The position numbers were made by a program, and so were the translations under genes. The notes under the pieces are model-generated. The model searched no databases, was not told the DNA's origin, and saw only the letters and a program-made list of their open reading frames with translations. A DNA stretch of 64,000 bases from CAKZQX01 sp034435975 (GTDB lineage Bacteria; Chloroflexota; Chloroflexia; Chloroflexales; Chloroflexaceae): contig DAOTWD010000145.1 of NCBI GenBank assembly GCA_034435975.1, positions 62,001 to 126,000 of the forward strand, in the 5' to 3' direction. This document shows, piece after piece, positions 1 through 8,820 of this stretch (within the stretch, counting starts at the first letter, position 1; the number at the start of each line of letters is the position of its first letter).

Positions 1-174
1 ACGCTCCGGGCACTGATTGCGGAGTTAGGGTTAACACCTGGCCAACTCTTTAGCGCCATTCGCGTGGCCATTACCGGGCGCACCGTTGCACCACCGCTGT
101 TTGCGACCCTGGCCGCACTGGGCCAGCAGCGCAGTCTGGAGCGCATACGTGCAGCTATAGCCATCCTGGAATGA
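1..174 (+). CDS. gltX: Glutamate-tRNA ligase, C-terminal fragment
   Basis: This is the last 57 codons of a gene that begins before the window, ending in TGA. The translation contains LTPGQLFSAIRVAITGRT followed by PPLFATLAALG, the typical end of glutamyl-tRNA synthetase (the class I anticodon-binding cage domain). The enzyme charges tRNA-Glu in the cytoplasm. The catalytic domain lies outside the window, so specificity for tRNA-Glu alone or for Glu and Gln cannot be judged. Downstream are two weak GC-rich hairpins but no T-rich terminator. Confidence 0.88.
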   Translation, partial: TLRALIAELGLTPGQLFSAIRVAITGRTVAPPLFATLAALGQQRSLERIRAAIAILE

Positions 175-383
175 CTGCTCCCAGCAAGAGCGGCAGTGGT
201 AGCCGAGCGAACCCGGTCGGTCAAGGAGATCAGAGAGCTTGACTGGAGTGCCCGCATCAGCCAGATAACGCCCTGTCCCGGCTGACACCGGGTCGCCACG
301 GTTGCTATAACAACCGGTCTCTTCCTCTACGACAGTAACTAGGCTATATAAGTACCAGAGTCATGTTGTGCTTACAGAAGCAT

Positions 384-400
384 TATGATACGATATCATA
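384..400. promoter_or_regulatory. Perfect short inverted repeat, possible operator
   Basis: TATGATA-CGA-TATCATA is a perfect 7 bp inverted repeat about 33 bp before the GTG start of the DUF4388 gene. TATGAT resembles a -10 box, so the repeat could be an operator overlapping a promoter. No convincing -35 box sits at the right distance. The regulatory role is inference only. Confidence 0.25.
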
Positions 401-432
401 GAACGTACCAATGAACAGGCGGGGGTAACAAC

Positions 433-1224
433 GTGAAGCTGGAAGGCTCACTCAACATGTTCCCGTTGCGTGAGTTGATCGAGATGACGCTCTATAGCTC
501 TGTCTCTGGCGTATTAAACATCTTTGGTCCACAGCAACGAGGGCAAATTTTTTTCCGCGATGGGCATCCATATCATGCCATAGCTGGTGATAGTGTTGGT
601 ATGGACGCCGTCGTGGCACTTTTTGAGCAGACTGAGGGGACATTTGCCTTTATAGATGATGTACTCAGCGATGAAGAAACCCTGTTGACCGATCCCCTGG
701 ATATGGTTGAACATGCCGAACATTTGGCGGCCCGCTGGCGGCGTGTGCGGCCCTATGTACCAGATCTGGCGCTGGTGCCATACTTGATCTGTGAGCCAGA
801 GCGTGCCCGCTATAGCATTAGCCCCGACCACTGGTCGATCTTTACCAGTGTTAATAACCAGCGCTCGATTCAACAGATTATTGACCTGTTAAATGTTGAA
901 CCGATCGAAGTGTGTGAAGCTGTTGCTCAAATGGGTCAAGATAACCTGATCGAGTTGCGTGATCTCAGACGATCTACGGTAAACCCGACTCAAAAGAAAC
1001 AACCTGATCAATCATCCAAACAATCATCGGCTCCAAAAGTCGGTATTCTCGATCGATTATTGGCGCAAGTTGCAACGCCTGTCTCTGCTACGCGAGATAC
1101 ACCAGCTATCGTTTTACCTGAAACTCCAACGTCCAGATCCCAGACTCTCCCCCCTGATACAGCCAAGTCGCAACAGGCTCTCCGGCACGAAGAAGATGAT
1201 ATTTTACAATTGCTGCGCCGTTGA
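433..1224 (+). CDS. DUF4388 (PATAN-type) domain protein
   Basis: A 263-residue soluble protein. Residues 1 to about 100 match the DUF4388 pattern: KLEGSLNMFPLRELIEM, then an FFRDG hairpin segment and an FEQTEGTFAF segment. The family is linked to signalling and gliding-type functions in bacteria, without a defined reaction. Residues about 130-180 look like a winged-helix-like region (SIFTSVNNQRSIQQIIDLL). The C-terminal 80 residues are polar and probably disordered. The start is GTG, chosen because the DUF4388 fold begins directly there. It precedes cmk on the same strand by 108 bp and is probably a separate unit. The domain call is strong; the biological role is unknown. Confidence 0.8.
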   Translation: MKLEGSLNMFPLRELIEMTLYSSVSGVLNIFGPQQRGQIFFRDGHPYHAIAGDSVGMDAVVALFEQTEGTFAFIDDVLSDEETLLTDPLDMVEHAEHLAARWRRVRPYVPDLALVPYLICEPERARYSISPDHWSIFTSVNNQRSIQQIIDLLNVEPIEVCEAVAQMGQDNLIELRDLRRSTVNPTQKKQPDQSSKQSSAPKVGILDRLLAQVATPVSATRDTPAIVLPETPTSRSQTLPPDTAKSQQALRHEEDDILQLLRR

Positions 1225-1332
1225 CGGTGGATTTGCTCCCTATTTGCCGCTGTCTATTGCCCATGCTACAATAACGTATACGTAGCAGGCATAGTCAAGA
1301 ACCATCTGTTTCTGCATGATGCTGAAATCCAT

Positions 1333-2001
1333 ATGAAACAACCAGCAACCATTACCATCGATGGCCCGGCGGGTTCAGGCAAAAGTACGTTAGGTGAGCT
1401 ACTGGCTCGGCGTCTTGGTTATCTCTACTTTGATACCGGCATCATGTATCGTGCGCTCACGTGGGCCGCACTAGAACAAAGCCTTGACCTCAATGATGCG
1501 ACACTTCTGGAACATACGGCCCGCTCGCTACACATTGACATAACTGCTTCGACCCACACCGATGGACGCCAATCTACTGTGCTGCTGAACGGAACCGATG
1601 TCACCTGGTTGATACGAGATCCTGCTGTGGATAGCACTGTCTCGCTGGTGTCGAGTTATCCCGGGGTACGCACCGAGTTACGTCGCCAACAGCGCATCAT
1701 TGGGCAACAGGGGCAGGTGGTGATGGTTGGCCGCGATATTGGCACTGTTGTTATGCCTGATGCGCCGCTCAAAATTTATTTGCACGCCTCGCTCGAAACT
1801 CGCGCACAGCGTCGTCTGGCACAATTGCTGCAGCGTGGTAGCCCGTTGAGCCTGGAGCAGGTCTGTGCGGATATGGCCCGCCGCGATGAACTGGATCAGC
1901 ATATTATGCAACCTGCTACGGACGCAATTGTGCTATGTTCAGACAAGTTCACACCCGAGGAAGAAGTTACCTACATTCTGGCCCTGTTCGATGCGCTATA
2001 G
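1333..2001 (+). CDS. cmk: Cytidylate kinase
   Basis: A 222-residue enzyme that phosphorylates CMP and dCMP with ATP in pyrimidine nucleotide recycling. The P-loop DGPAGSGKST lies at residues 10-19, DTGIMYRA follows as the start of the NMP-binding region, MVGRDIGTVVMPDA forms the core CMP contact, and LETRAQRR plus RRDELD form the lid. Length matches the family (220-230). The ATG has only a weak ribosome site. The gene stands alone: it is followed by a hairpin element and then the PH-domain gene, not by rpsA or a 1-acylglycerol acyltransferase as in many bacteria. Identification is secure. Confidence 0.95.
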   Translation: MKQPATITIDGPAGSGKSTLGELLARRLGYLYFDTGIMYRALTWAALEQSLDLNDATLLEHTARSLHIDITASTHTDGRQSTVLLNGTDVTWLIRDPAVDSTVSLVSSYPGVRTELRRQQRIIGQQGQVVMVGRDIGTVVMPDAPLKIYLHASLETRAQRRLAQLLQRGSPLSLEQVCADMARRDELDQHIMQPATDAIVLCSDKFTPEEEVTYILALFDAL

Positions 2002-2025
2002 CAAGCCTATTCTGATGACTCATTG

Positions 2026-2077
2026 GAGTCCCGGCTTTTGCCAGGACAGCGCAAGCCCCCGGCGAAAGCCGGAACTC
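2026..2077. repeat. GAGTCCCGGCTT-type hairpin repeat
   Basis: Arms 2026-2042 and 2061-2077 match at 15 of 17 positions (GAGTCCCGGCTTTTGCC against its inverted partner). A compact CCGGC-GAAA-GCCGG hairpin is nested in the right arm. Related GGAGTCCCGGCT sequence recurs near 32544-32560 and 36932-36948, so this is a small dispersed family. There is no T-run, so a plain intrinsic terminator for cmk is unlikely. Confidence 0.6.
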
Positions 2078-2216
2078 TGGCGCTTCACAACGGATAGGAG
2101 ACGACGTTATCGCTGCCTGGCGCGCCAGCTTGAGATCCATACACGCTGTTATCGCCTTCCATTCCAGTGGTGTAAGCAATCATCAATCATAGTAATAGAT
2201 ACCTGGAGGCAAAGAT

Positions 2217-3806
2217 ATGGCAACAGATGGGGTTACACCTGAATCTCAGTCACGGAACAGTCATTCGGCAGCACGTGCCGTTGAAGGTGAACGTAAGTCA
2301 GCCTGGTCATCCATCAAGCGCCTCGTGTATCGCACCCCTCAGGATATTATCAATGAGATTGGTATTACCGATAATCAGCACCAGCTCATTGAGAAATCCA
2401 TCTACATCTGCCGGCATCACTGGGTGATGCTCTTGCGTGATTTGTTACTGCCACTCGGCCTGGCGTGCATGGTCGCGGCTCTGGCCTATTATCGGGCAAT
2501 CGGGGGTGATTTTTTTGAACTGGACGTGGGGATAGTCGGTGAAGTTGATCTGTTTAACCGATTTCTTCTTTTTTTGATCGTTGCTATTGTTGTGGTCTGG
2601 CTTTTATTACCCTTCATTATGTCTAATAAACGGAAGACCCGTCAGGCACTGATCGGACTGGCCGCATTACTCGGTGCATTATTTTACTTTCGCTATCAAG
2701 GTGGGCGGCTTTTTTATGTGACAGGGAATGCCAATCAGGCTTTTGATACGTTTAATACATTGTTGCTAGGCATCATGTGTGCCTGTCTGCTATGGGTGAT
2801 CTATGTTATCTTTGACTGGCTGAACGATTTTTTGATATTGACCGACCACCGCGTCATTTATGATGATGAAAAATTATTTGTGCGGCGGGTGCAAGATCAA
2901 ATCACGATTGACGATATCCAGAATGTACAGGTACGGACAGGTGAGAAGACATTACTGGGATACATCCAACATCATCTGAAATTTGGCACAATTATTGTGC
3001 AGTCGGCGAGTTTTCGCAAGGATATTGTCTTTAAGACCGCTCATAATCCGGCTGAAATGCAACGCCAGATTATGGGTGAAGTCAAAAAACTTCAGGCCAA
3101 TCGTAGCAAAGAAGATTTTGACAATATCATTAAGACGAAAATCTTAAAAACTGCTGCGCAACCAGCGCCCTCACCCCCCAGACCGGCATCCCGTTCCGCT
3201 TTGAACAGCTTGCTGGGGCAGATCTTCCTGGAGAATCCAGAACAGAAGGCAGACGGGACGATCACCTGGCGTCCGCACTGGATCTTTGCCCTGGCGGCGC
3301 TTACCCGTCCGGTCAGTGCGTTCTTGCTGTTGCTGGTCATCCTGTGGGTAGGTGTCAACATGGAAGCAGTGCCCGGTGGCTGGTTCTGGGTTATCTTGCT
3401 TTCGGGGATTATTGGCTTTGTAATCTGGTTTGCCTGGGTTTTTGAAGACTATCGCAATGACCTGTATATTTTAACTCCAGCGCAGGTGATCGATGTACAA
3501 AAGATCCCCTTTGGCCCGGAAGACCGGCGCTCAGCAGGACTGGGGTCTCTGCAAAACGTGCAACTTAAGACCTCCTTTATCGGGCGACTCATCGGCTATG
3601 GCAATGTCGAATTGGAGACGGCCGGGGGGAAGGGCGATAGTAAATTTACATTTCATGGCGTTCCTAATCCTAATGAGGTCGTGTTTCTGATTAATCAGTA
3701 TCGCGCCGAGTTTAAACGTGGTGAAAAAGAACGATCATTAAACGACACCATTATGCTGCTGACAGCATTCTATAACCATCTGCAACAGCAACAAATCGAT
3801 AGGTAG
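2217..3806 (+). CDS. Tandem bacterial PH-domain membrane protein
   Basis: A 529-residue integral membrane protein built as an internal duplication. Each half has hydrophobic helices followed by a bacterial PH-like (bPH2/YdbS-type) domain. In the first half, four membrane segments (about residues 70-210) lead into a segment with LILTDHRVIYDDEKLF and IDDIQNVQV. In the second half, two segments (about 360-410) lead into LYILTPAQVIDVQKIPFG and LGSLQNVQLKT. Such proteins are membrane scaffolds of poorly known function. The ATG at 2217 follows CCTGGAGGCAAAGAT, a good ribosome site. A charged linker (about 305-340) joins the halves. It has its own transcriptional context, with repeats on both sides. 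The architecture is clear; the function is not. Confidence 0.8.
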   Translation: MATDGVTPESQSRNSHSAARAVEGERKSAWSSIKRLVYRTPQDIINEIGITDNQHQLIEKSIYICRHHWVMLLRDLLLPLGLACMVAALAYYRAIGGDFFELDVGIVGEVDLFNRFLLFLIVAIVVVWLLLPFIMSNKRKTRQALIGLAALLGALFYFRYQGGRLFYVTGNANQAFDTFNTLLLGIMCACLLWVIYVIFDWLNDFLILTDHRVIYDDEKLFVRRVQDQITIDDIQNVQVRTGEKTLLGYIQHHLKFGTIIVQSASFRKDIVFKTAHNPAEMQRQIMGEVKKLQANRSKEDFDNIIKTKILKTAAQPAPSPPRPASRSALNSLLGQIFLENPEQKADGTITWRPHWIFALAALTRPVSAFLLLLVILWVGVNMEAVPGGWFWVILLSGIIGFVIWFAWVFEDYRNDLYILTPAQVIDVQKIPFGPEDRRSAGLGSLQNVQLKTSFIGRLIGYGNVELETAGGKGDSKFTFHGVPNPNEVVFLINQYRAEFKRGEKERSLNDTIMLLTAFYNHLQQQQIDR

Positions 3807-3909
3807 GTCTACCCTGAAACAGGCATTCGTGGTAAGCGCTCTATTCCTCATACCTCTTGCAACGAATGTTGGATTTCAATCGTCCTAAAGAAAGGACAAC
3901 TCGTTCTTA

Positions 3910-4065
3910 TACTCCAACGAGACATCCCCTGGAGAGGAAGGCTCGGCGCTGGTGAGAAGTAATGGAAGAGGAGAGAGGGGTGAGAATAGAGGGTTCTCTC
4001 CTCTCGCTTCTCGCTCCTCTCGATCGGCCCCCGCACCCCGGCCACGATGAAGTCTCGTTGGAGTA
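3910..4065. repeat. Dispersed inverted-end element, copy 1
   Basis: 156 bp bounded by TACTCCAACGAGACATC on the left and, inverted, TACTCCAACGAGACTTC on the right. The interior has GGAAGGC(G/T)CGGCG and CCCCGCACCCCGGCC, shared with the copies at 11254, 11944, 27272 and 36792. A purine-rich insert (gagaggagagagg) makes this copy longer. It ends 31 bp before the ATG at 4097. No coding capacity. Confidence 0.8.
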
Positions 4066-4096
4066 CTAACGTTCGTTCATATTTCACAGGTGACGC

Positions 4097-6034
4097 ATGC
4101 AGTTTTTGATTGATCGCTCCCGGGCCATCCTGGGGACACTGATTGTACTGAGTTTTCTGTCGCGTCCTCCCTTAACTGCTCTGGCACAAGCAACGCCAGT
4201 ACCTGCCCAGAACCAGGATGCAGTACAATTACAGGTCACAGCGGGCTTTGATGGCATGTACCGTGTCGGGCACTGGTTTCCGATCCACGTAATTATCAGC
4301 AATGAGGGGCCGGATATTCGCGGTATAGTAGAGTGGCACTATCCACAGCACCCTAACCGCCACGTGTATGCCTTTCAGCGTGCCATTGATTTGCCCCGTG
4401 GTGCGCAAAAGCGTCTGACCTTCTATGCCTACTCAACAAATTGGGATCGATCGGCTGAGGTACGTCTGCTCAATGGTCGCAGGGTGGTCAAGCAACAGAC
4501 CGTCAGGCTAGAACCGATAGATTGGTCACAGTTTGTGGTGGGGGTTATTAGTCGTGATACGACGTTACTCAACAGCCTGACCACGCTCCAACCTGGACAG
4601 GCAGAGGGAACGACGATCCTGCGTCTGACACCTGAGTACCTGCCCGAAAATGCACTGGTGCTGGCGAGTATTGATACCCTCTTTGTTCACGACAGCAAGC
4701 CGACCGATTTCAGGCCTATGCAAATAACCGCTCTCGAGCAATGGGTCTACATGGGGGGGCAACTGGTGTTGAGCGGTGGAGCGCATGCAGAAGGGACAAT
4801 CACACCATTTGCAGCTCTATCGCCGGTGACGGTGCAGGGTCTGGTTGGCGATGCGCCATTAACGGCACTCCAGGAGCTGGTGCGTAATAATCGGCATCGC
4901 CAGACCATACCTTCCAGCACGACGTTGAGTCGCTTTGACCTGAAACCAGGAGCGCAGGCATTGGATCAAGATGGATTGATCATTACCCGACCTGCTGGTG
5001 CCGGAAAGATCATTGTTAGTGCATTTGACCTGAGTACATTGCGTGCCTGGCCAGGCGAGCCAGTCTTGTGGAATCGGATTTTGCAGTTTAAGCCGCGCTT
5101 TGATCCAGCGCTCAATCATCGCCTGCAATGGACGAGTTTACTGCGCGACGTGTTGCAGCTCCAGGTGTTACAATTACCATCGTTTGGTATCCTCGTGCTA
5201 TTTATTGGTATATATATCGTGCTGATTGGCCCGGTCAATTTTCTGGTTCTGCGCCGTTTACAGCGAGCAGAATGGGCCTGGGGCAGTATTCCCCTGATTG
5301 TGCTGTTGTTTGTAGCTGGTACCTATGGCGTGAGTGTCCTGATACGTGGCACCCGCTATCAAGCGATGCAGGTTGCTGTTGTCCAGAGCTTTGAGCAGCA
5401 GGTACAAGGGCAGGCTGCTGCATTTGTCGGTATCTACTCGCCGCATCGTGCCAGCTATACCCTCAGCTTCCCGCAGGAGGTACTCATCAGCCGTGAAAAT
5501 CTTTTCGCAGAGCAAAACCAGAGCATCGCCGTAACGTGGTCGGATACACACACGACCATACACGATATGCTGGTCGATGTTTCGGCGTTACGCACGCTGA
5601 TTGCAGAGCAGGTCGTCAATGTGCCCTTCCAGATACGGAGTGATCTGGATGTACAGCAAGGCGAAGTCATAGGCACAATTGAGAATATCGGCAACGAACC
5701 ATTGAATGATGCGCTACTTGTTTATGGTTCTACGATACAGCAACTTGATAGCTTGCAACCAGGTGCACAAAAAACCGTGCGCCTGGTACGTGGTAACCCT
5801 GATGGATTGGACAATGTTGCGGATTCGTCCGAGGACTTTTTTAATCGTCAGCAGATGATTAACATGTTGTTTCAGTCTCAACAACGTGGTTTTGGTATAA
5901 ATGAAACAGTACCTGACCCAAACGGTGTCTACGTACTGGTCTGGAGTGAACAACCCCTGATCGATCTGCACGTCAATGGCCACCATGCCAGTCAGCAGGG
6001 ATTGACATTGTATATGATTCGCCTCGATATATAG
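4097..6034 (+). CDS. Exported membrane-anchored protein, ABC-associated type
   Basis: A 645-residue protein with an N-terminal signal peptide (hydrophobic residues about 12-32, ending near ALAQA). It continues with about 330 extracytoplasmic residues, including a beta-rich segment VTAGFDGMYRVGHWFPIHV. Two membrane helices follow at roughly residues 355-380 and 393-412, then a further beta-rich region of about 230 residues. The plan resembles uncharacterised GldG/DUF-type proteins encoded next to ABC transporter ATPases, and an ABC ATPase follows 296 bp downstream. No catalytic motif is visible. The ATG is preceded by ACAGGTGACGC, a modest ribosome site. A dispersed repeat lies immediately upstream. 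A role in an export or envelope complex is inference from context. Confidence 0.65.
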   Translation: MQFLIDRSRAILGTLIVLSFLSRPPLTALAQATPVPAQNQDAVQLQVTAGFDGMYRVGHWFPIHVIISNEGPDIRGIVEWHYPQHPNRHVYAFQRAIDLPRGAQKRLTFYAYSTNWDRSAEVRLLNGRRVVKQQTVRLEPIDWSQFVVGVISRDTTLLNSLTTLQPGQAEGTTILRLTPEYLPENALVLASIDTLFVHDSKPTDFRPMQITALEQWVYMGGQLVLSGGAHAEGTITPFAALSPVTVQGLVGDAPLTALQELVRNNRHRQTIPSSTTLSRFDLKPGAQALDQDGLIITRPAGAGKIIVSAFDLSTLRAWPGEPVLWNRILQFKPRFDPALNHRLQWTSLLRDVLQLQVLQLPSFGILVLFIGIYIVLIGPVNFLVLRRLQRAEWAWGSIPLIVLLFVAGTYGVSVLIRGTRYQAMQVAVVQSFEQQVQGQAAAFVGIYSPHRASYTLSFPQEVLISRENLFAEQNQSIAVTWSDTHTTIHDMLVDVSALRTLIAEQVVNVPFQIRSDLDVQQGEVIGTIENIGNEPLNDALLVYGSTIQQLDSLQPGAQKTVRLVRGNPDGLDNVADSSEDFFNRQQMINMLFQSQQRGFGINETVPDPNGVYVLVWSEQPLIDLHVNGHHASQQGLTLYMIRLDI

Positions 6035-6131
6035 CACCATAATATAGCAAGCCGCTCATATATTCGAGTATAGGCTCTCAGCCTGGTCGGTCAAATAACC
6101 TGTTGTGCAAACCATGTTATGTAAACTGATT

Positions 6132-6282
6132 GGTAATCGTTCAGGTGGGGTGGTCAGGAGGGAGGTTACCTCTCCGCGAGGCTCCTCGTTTCGGCCTGTC
6201 TTGAACAGGCCGAAACAACGGTTTTGCGGAGGCTACAGGCCCCTGCGCCAGCCAGGGCGCAGGGGCCACCTGAACGGTTACC
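6132..6282. repeat. Branched foldback element upstream of ABC gene
   Basis: Outer arms 6132-6148 and 6266-6282 are complementary at 16 of 17 positions (GGTAATCGTTCAGGTGG). Inside are a short CTCCGC/GCGGAG stem (6172-6177 with 6226-6231), a perfect 12 bp hairpin (6188-6199 with 6205-6216, loop CTTGA), and another perfect 12 bp hairpin (6238-6249 with 6256-6267). As RNA this would form a multi-arm junction ending 48 bp before the ABC ATPase start. It is unrelated in sequence to the TACTACAACGAGAC family. It could be a non-autonomous mobile element or a structured leader. Confidence 0.75.
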
Positions 6283-6330
6283 TTGATAGAGGGGTTTTCT
6301 GTATGCAACACAGAGATCGGATAACAAACA

Positions 6331-7281
6331 ATGACAAATCTCGTTGAAACACAGGCCCTCACCCACAAATATGGCAATACGATTGCCCTGGAAAACCTGA
6401 ATCTCAGCATACCTTCGGGTGCCGTCTATGGCTTTATCGGGCCAAATGGTGCAGGTAAAACCACAACGATGCGCATTCTGACGACCCTGCTGGCACCTGG
6501 CGCAGGTCAGGCGTGGGTCGCCGGATATGCCGTGACCAGAGACCCACGGGCCGTACGGCGAGTAGTCGGGTTTATGCCCGATTTCTTTGGGGTGTATGAT
6601 AACATGCGAGCCTGGGAATACCTGGATTTTTTTGCAGCGGCCTACAATGTACCGGCCAATCGACGTCCTACACTGATCAACGAGTTGCTGGAACTGGTCG
6701 ATTTGAGCCACAAACGCGATGCGTATGTCATGGAGTTATCACGGGGGATGAAGCAACGGCTCAGCCTGGCACGGACGATGGTACATGATCCAGCCCTGTT
6801 GATTCTCGATGAACCCGCTAGCGGACTTGACCCTCGTGCTCGTGTTGAACTCCGCGAGTTACTCAGGGAACTGCGTACACTCAACAAAACGATTATGATC
6901 AGTTCCCATATTCTGACCGAACTGGCTGAAATGTGTACCCATATTGGCATTATTGAACGGGGACGATTATTGGCATCAGGTGATGTTGCATCGATCATGC
7001 GTTCATTGCAGGCCCACCATGTCTTTGAAGTCCACGTCCTGAACGATCTGGAAGCGGCGGCAGCACTTGTGCGCGATATGCCGGGAGTCCTTGATGTGCG
7101 TGTTTTACCTGATGCATTGCCACCCATGTTGCACATTGATTATGCAGGTGATGGGCATAGCGTTAGCGATCTGCTGGCACGACTCGTCACCGGTGGCGCG
7201 GCTGTCACTCACTTTGCCAGCCAGGTCAACGATCTGGAAGATATTTTTCTCAAGGTGACGGATCAGTCCGTACTGCTCTAA
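6331..7281 (+). CDS. ABC transporter ATP-binding protein
   Basis: A 316-residue ABC-2 type ATPase. Walker A is GPNGAGKTTT near residue 36, a Q-loop-like region is GFMPDFFGVYDNM, the signature is LSRGMKQRLSLAR, Walker B is ALLILDEPASGLDP, and the H-loop is MISSHI. The C-terminal 80 residues form a small accessory domain typical of drug or lipid exporters of the CcmA/NatA type. It should energise export across the cytoplasmic membrane. No permease lies next to it; the only partner candidate is the exported protein encoded at 4097-6034. The ATG follows a weak purine stretch (AGAGATCGG). A strong foldback lies 48 bp upstream and may affect expression. The family call is certain; the substrate is unknown. 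Confidence 0.92.
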   Translation: MTNLVETQALTHKYGNTIALENLNLSIPSGAVYGFIGPNGAGKTTTMRILTTLLAPGAGQAWVAGYAVTRDPRAVRRVVGFMPDFFGVYDNMRAWEYLDFFAAAYNVPANRRPTLINELLELVDLSHKRDAYVMELSRGMKQRLSLARTMVHDPALLILDEPASGLDPRARVELRELLRELRTLNKTIMISSHILTELAEMCTHIGIIERGRLLASGDVASIMRSLQAHHVFEVHVLNDLEAAAALVRDMPGVLDVRVLPDALPPMLHIDYAGDGHSVSDLLARLVTGGAAVTHFASQVNDLEDIFLKVTDQSVLL

Positions 7282-7288
7282 ACGGGTA

Positions 7289-7801
7289 TTATACGATAAA
7301 GATCACTGCCATCATAAACAATATGAACAAACATACACCTATGACGAGAGGCACGAGTTGCAAATAACCCAGGATCAATCCCGCCATAGCAAGCCCATTA
7401 CCACCGAGTTGACCTCCAGCAGTGCGAATTTCACGCCTGGCAATATGCCCGGCAATTACCGCTCCTAATGCCCCAACAATCGGCAGAACTGTCCAGGCAA
7501 TAATCCCCAGAATCAGACTCAATGTAGCGGCACCACTTGTGGGTGGGGCAACTGGATGGTAGGTAGATTCGGGTTTATAGGGTGGGATATACGGCTGCGG
7601 TACATTGGGCAACCGATGGGTAGGCAACGGATGGTCATAATGGCCTTGCATGATAATTGTTGGTTTGCCAGCACTCGATGTTTCAGCATAAGCACCAGGT
7701 ACCACTATCGTTTTGTCATCAGGTTCAATATATGCACCACAAGTTGGACAGAACCGTGCATCGTAATCTTCAATGAACGTCCCACACACTTTGCATTTCA
7801 T
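7289..7801 (-). CDS. Zinc-ribbon DUF4190 membrane protein
   Basis: A 170-residue protein. The first 30 residues form a zinc ribbon with two Cys pairs (CKVC near residue 3 and CPTC near residue 18). A proline-rich linker follows, then two hydrophobic segments of the DUF4190 type (about residues 95-120 and 140-168) flanking a G-rich turn. The family has no known activity and is usually described as a small integral membrane protein. The ATG at 7801 was chosen over an in-frame TTG one codon earlier because GGAG lies 8-9 bp upstream. It converges with the ABC ATPase, with only 7 bp between the stops. Confidence 0.75.
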   Translation of the reverse strand: MKCKVCGTFIEDYDARFCPTCGAYIEPDDKTIVVPGAYAETSSAGKPTIIMQGHYDHPLPTHRLPNVPQPYIPPYKPESTYHPVAPPTSGAATLSLILGIIAWTVLPIVGALGAVIAGHIARREIRTAGGQLGGNGLAMAGLILGYLQLVPLVIGVCLFILFMMAVIFIV

Positions 7802-7939
7802 CAATACAACTCCATGAGCGAATCATGCGTTTCCGTATTATTTTCTCAACATATGACGAGGCTGGCCAACGGATAGTTGCGTTGTGCAGAAATTATACCA
7901 GATACAGTACCCTGGCTTAACCTGATGCAAATGCTCATC

Positions 7940-8545
7940 TTATGAACTGAGATAGAGTTGTTCCCTGGTGATGTATTCCAGGACGGCGTCCGGTACCTGG
8001 TACCGTATCGGCTGGTGTGCCGCGATACGTTGACGCAAGGCCGTGCTGGAAATATCAAGGTGTGGCCCATCAATAATCTGCGTTTGAGCCACAACACCTG
8101 GTAGTTGCTGCTCAAGCACAGCCATATTCAGCACAATACCAGGGCGGGCAATCGCAGCCAGTTTCGCCAGTTTGATAATCTGAGGCGCAGCAAACCATTG
8201 CGGTAAACTCATAAGTGCATCATAGCCAAGGATAAACCATAGTTCCACCGCATCTCCCAGCATCAACTGAAACGTGCGTAGTGTATCCACTGTATAGGAA
8301 GGCGATCCCCGACGTAGATCAAAATCAGACGGCACGAACGCAGCATTATTCGCACATGCCAGGCGCACCATATGCATGCGCTGTTGGGCACTGGCTGCAT
8401 GCCGACCATGCTTGAGCGGCTGATGTGCGGCTGGTGCCAGATACACCCGCGTTAACCCTGCTGCCCAGCGGGCTTCTTCAGCTATAGCCAGATGACCATA
8501 ATGAATAGGATCAAACGTACCACCGAGAATCCCAACACGCTGCAT
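7940..8545 (-). CDS. nadD: Nicotinate-nucleotide adenylyltransferase
   Basis: A 201-residue enzyme that joins nicotinate mononucleotide and ATP to make deamido-NAD, an essential step of NAD synthesis. The nucleotidyltransferase signature GILGGTFDPIHYGHLAIAEEA covers about residues 5-25, with the conserved HxGH-type sequence HYGH. The C-terminal ISSTALRQRIA motif binds the adenylyl group. Length fits the family (190-215). It lies 11 bp downstream of an 82-codon gene and may share its transcript. Usual companions such as rsfS or an HD-domain yqeK gene are not seen. Confidence 0.95.
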   Translation of the reverse strand: MQRVGILGGTFDPIHYGHLAIAEEARWAAGLTRVYLAPAAHQPLKHGRHAASAQQRMHMVRLACANNAAFVPSDFDLRRGSPSYTVDTLRTFQLMLGDAVELWFILGYDALMSLPQWFAAPQIIKLAKLAAIARPGIVLNMAVLEQQLPGVVAQTQIIDGPHLDISSTALRQRIAAHQPIRYQVPDAVLEYITREQLYLSS

Positions 8546-8556
8546 GGCTTACGACA

Positions 8557-8805
8557 CTACTCATCTTCCATCTCAAGTTCGAGGGCATCCTGAAAAAGAT
8601 GCCAGACAATCCAGGCAACCGAGCGCTGATCCTCAACTGTTAAATCGTCGATAAATGGCGCAACCAGTTCAACCACATCGCTCCGTTGCAGCATATATAC
8701 CCGTGTGCCCAGACATTCATGGATCTGTAAGGCCAGAGTATCCGCAAGCTCGAGCAGCATGCGTTCCGGTAACCGTCGATCCGTGCTGTACGTATATCCT
8801 CGCAT
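8557..8805 (-). CDS. Small hypothetical acidic protein
   Basis: An 82-residue predicted soluble protein, leucine-rich in two amphipathic stretches (RMLLELADTLALQIHE and WIVWHLFQDALELEMEDE) with an acidic C-terminus. No motif is recognised. It sits between nadD (11 bp downstream) and a membrane-protein gene (15 bp upstream), so it is probably the middle gene of a three-gene minus-strand operon. That tight spacing and its codon usage are the main reasons to believe it. The ribosome site is weak. Function is unknown. Confidence 0.6.
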   Translation of the reverse strand: MRGYTYSTDRRLPERMLLELADTLALQIHECLGTRVYMLQRSDVVELVAPFIDDLTVEDQRSVAWIVWHLFQDALELEMEDE

Positions 8806-8820
8806 AAACTACAGCTTCTT

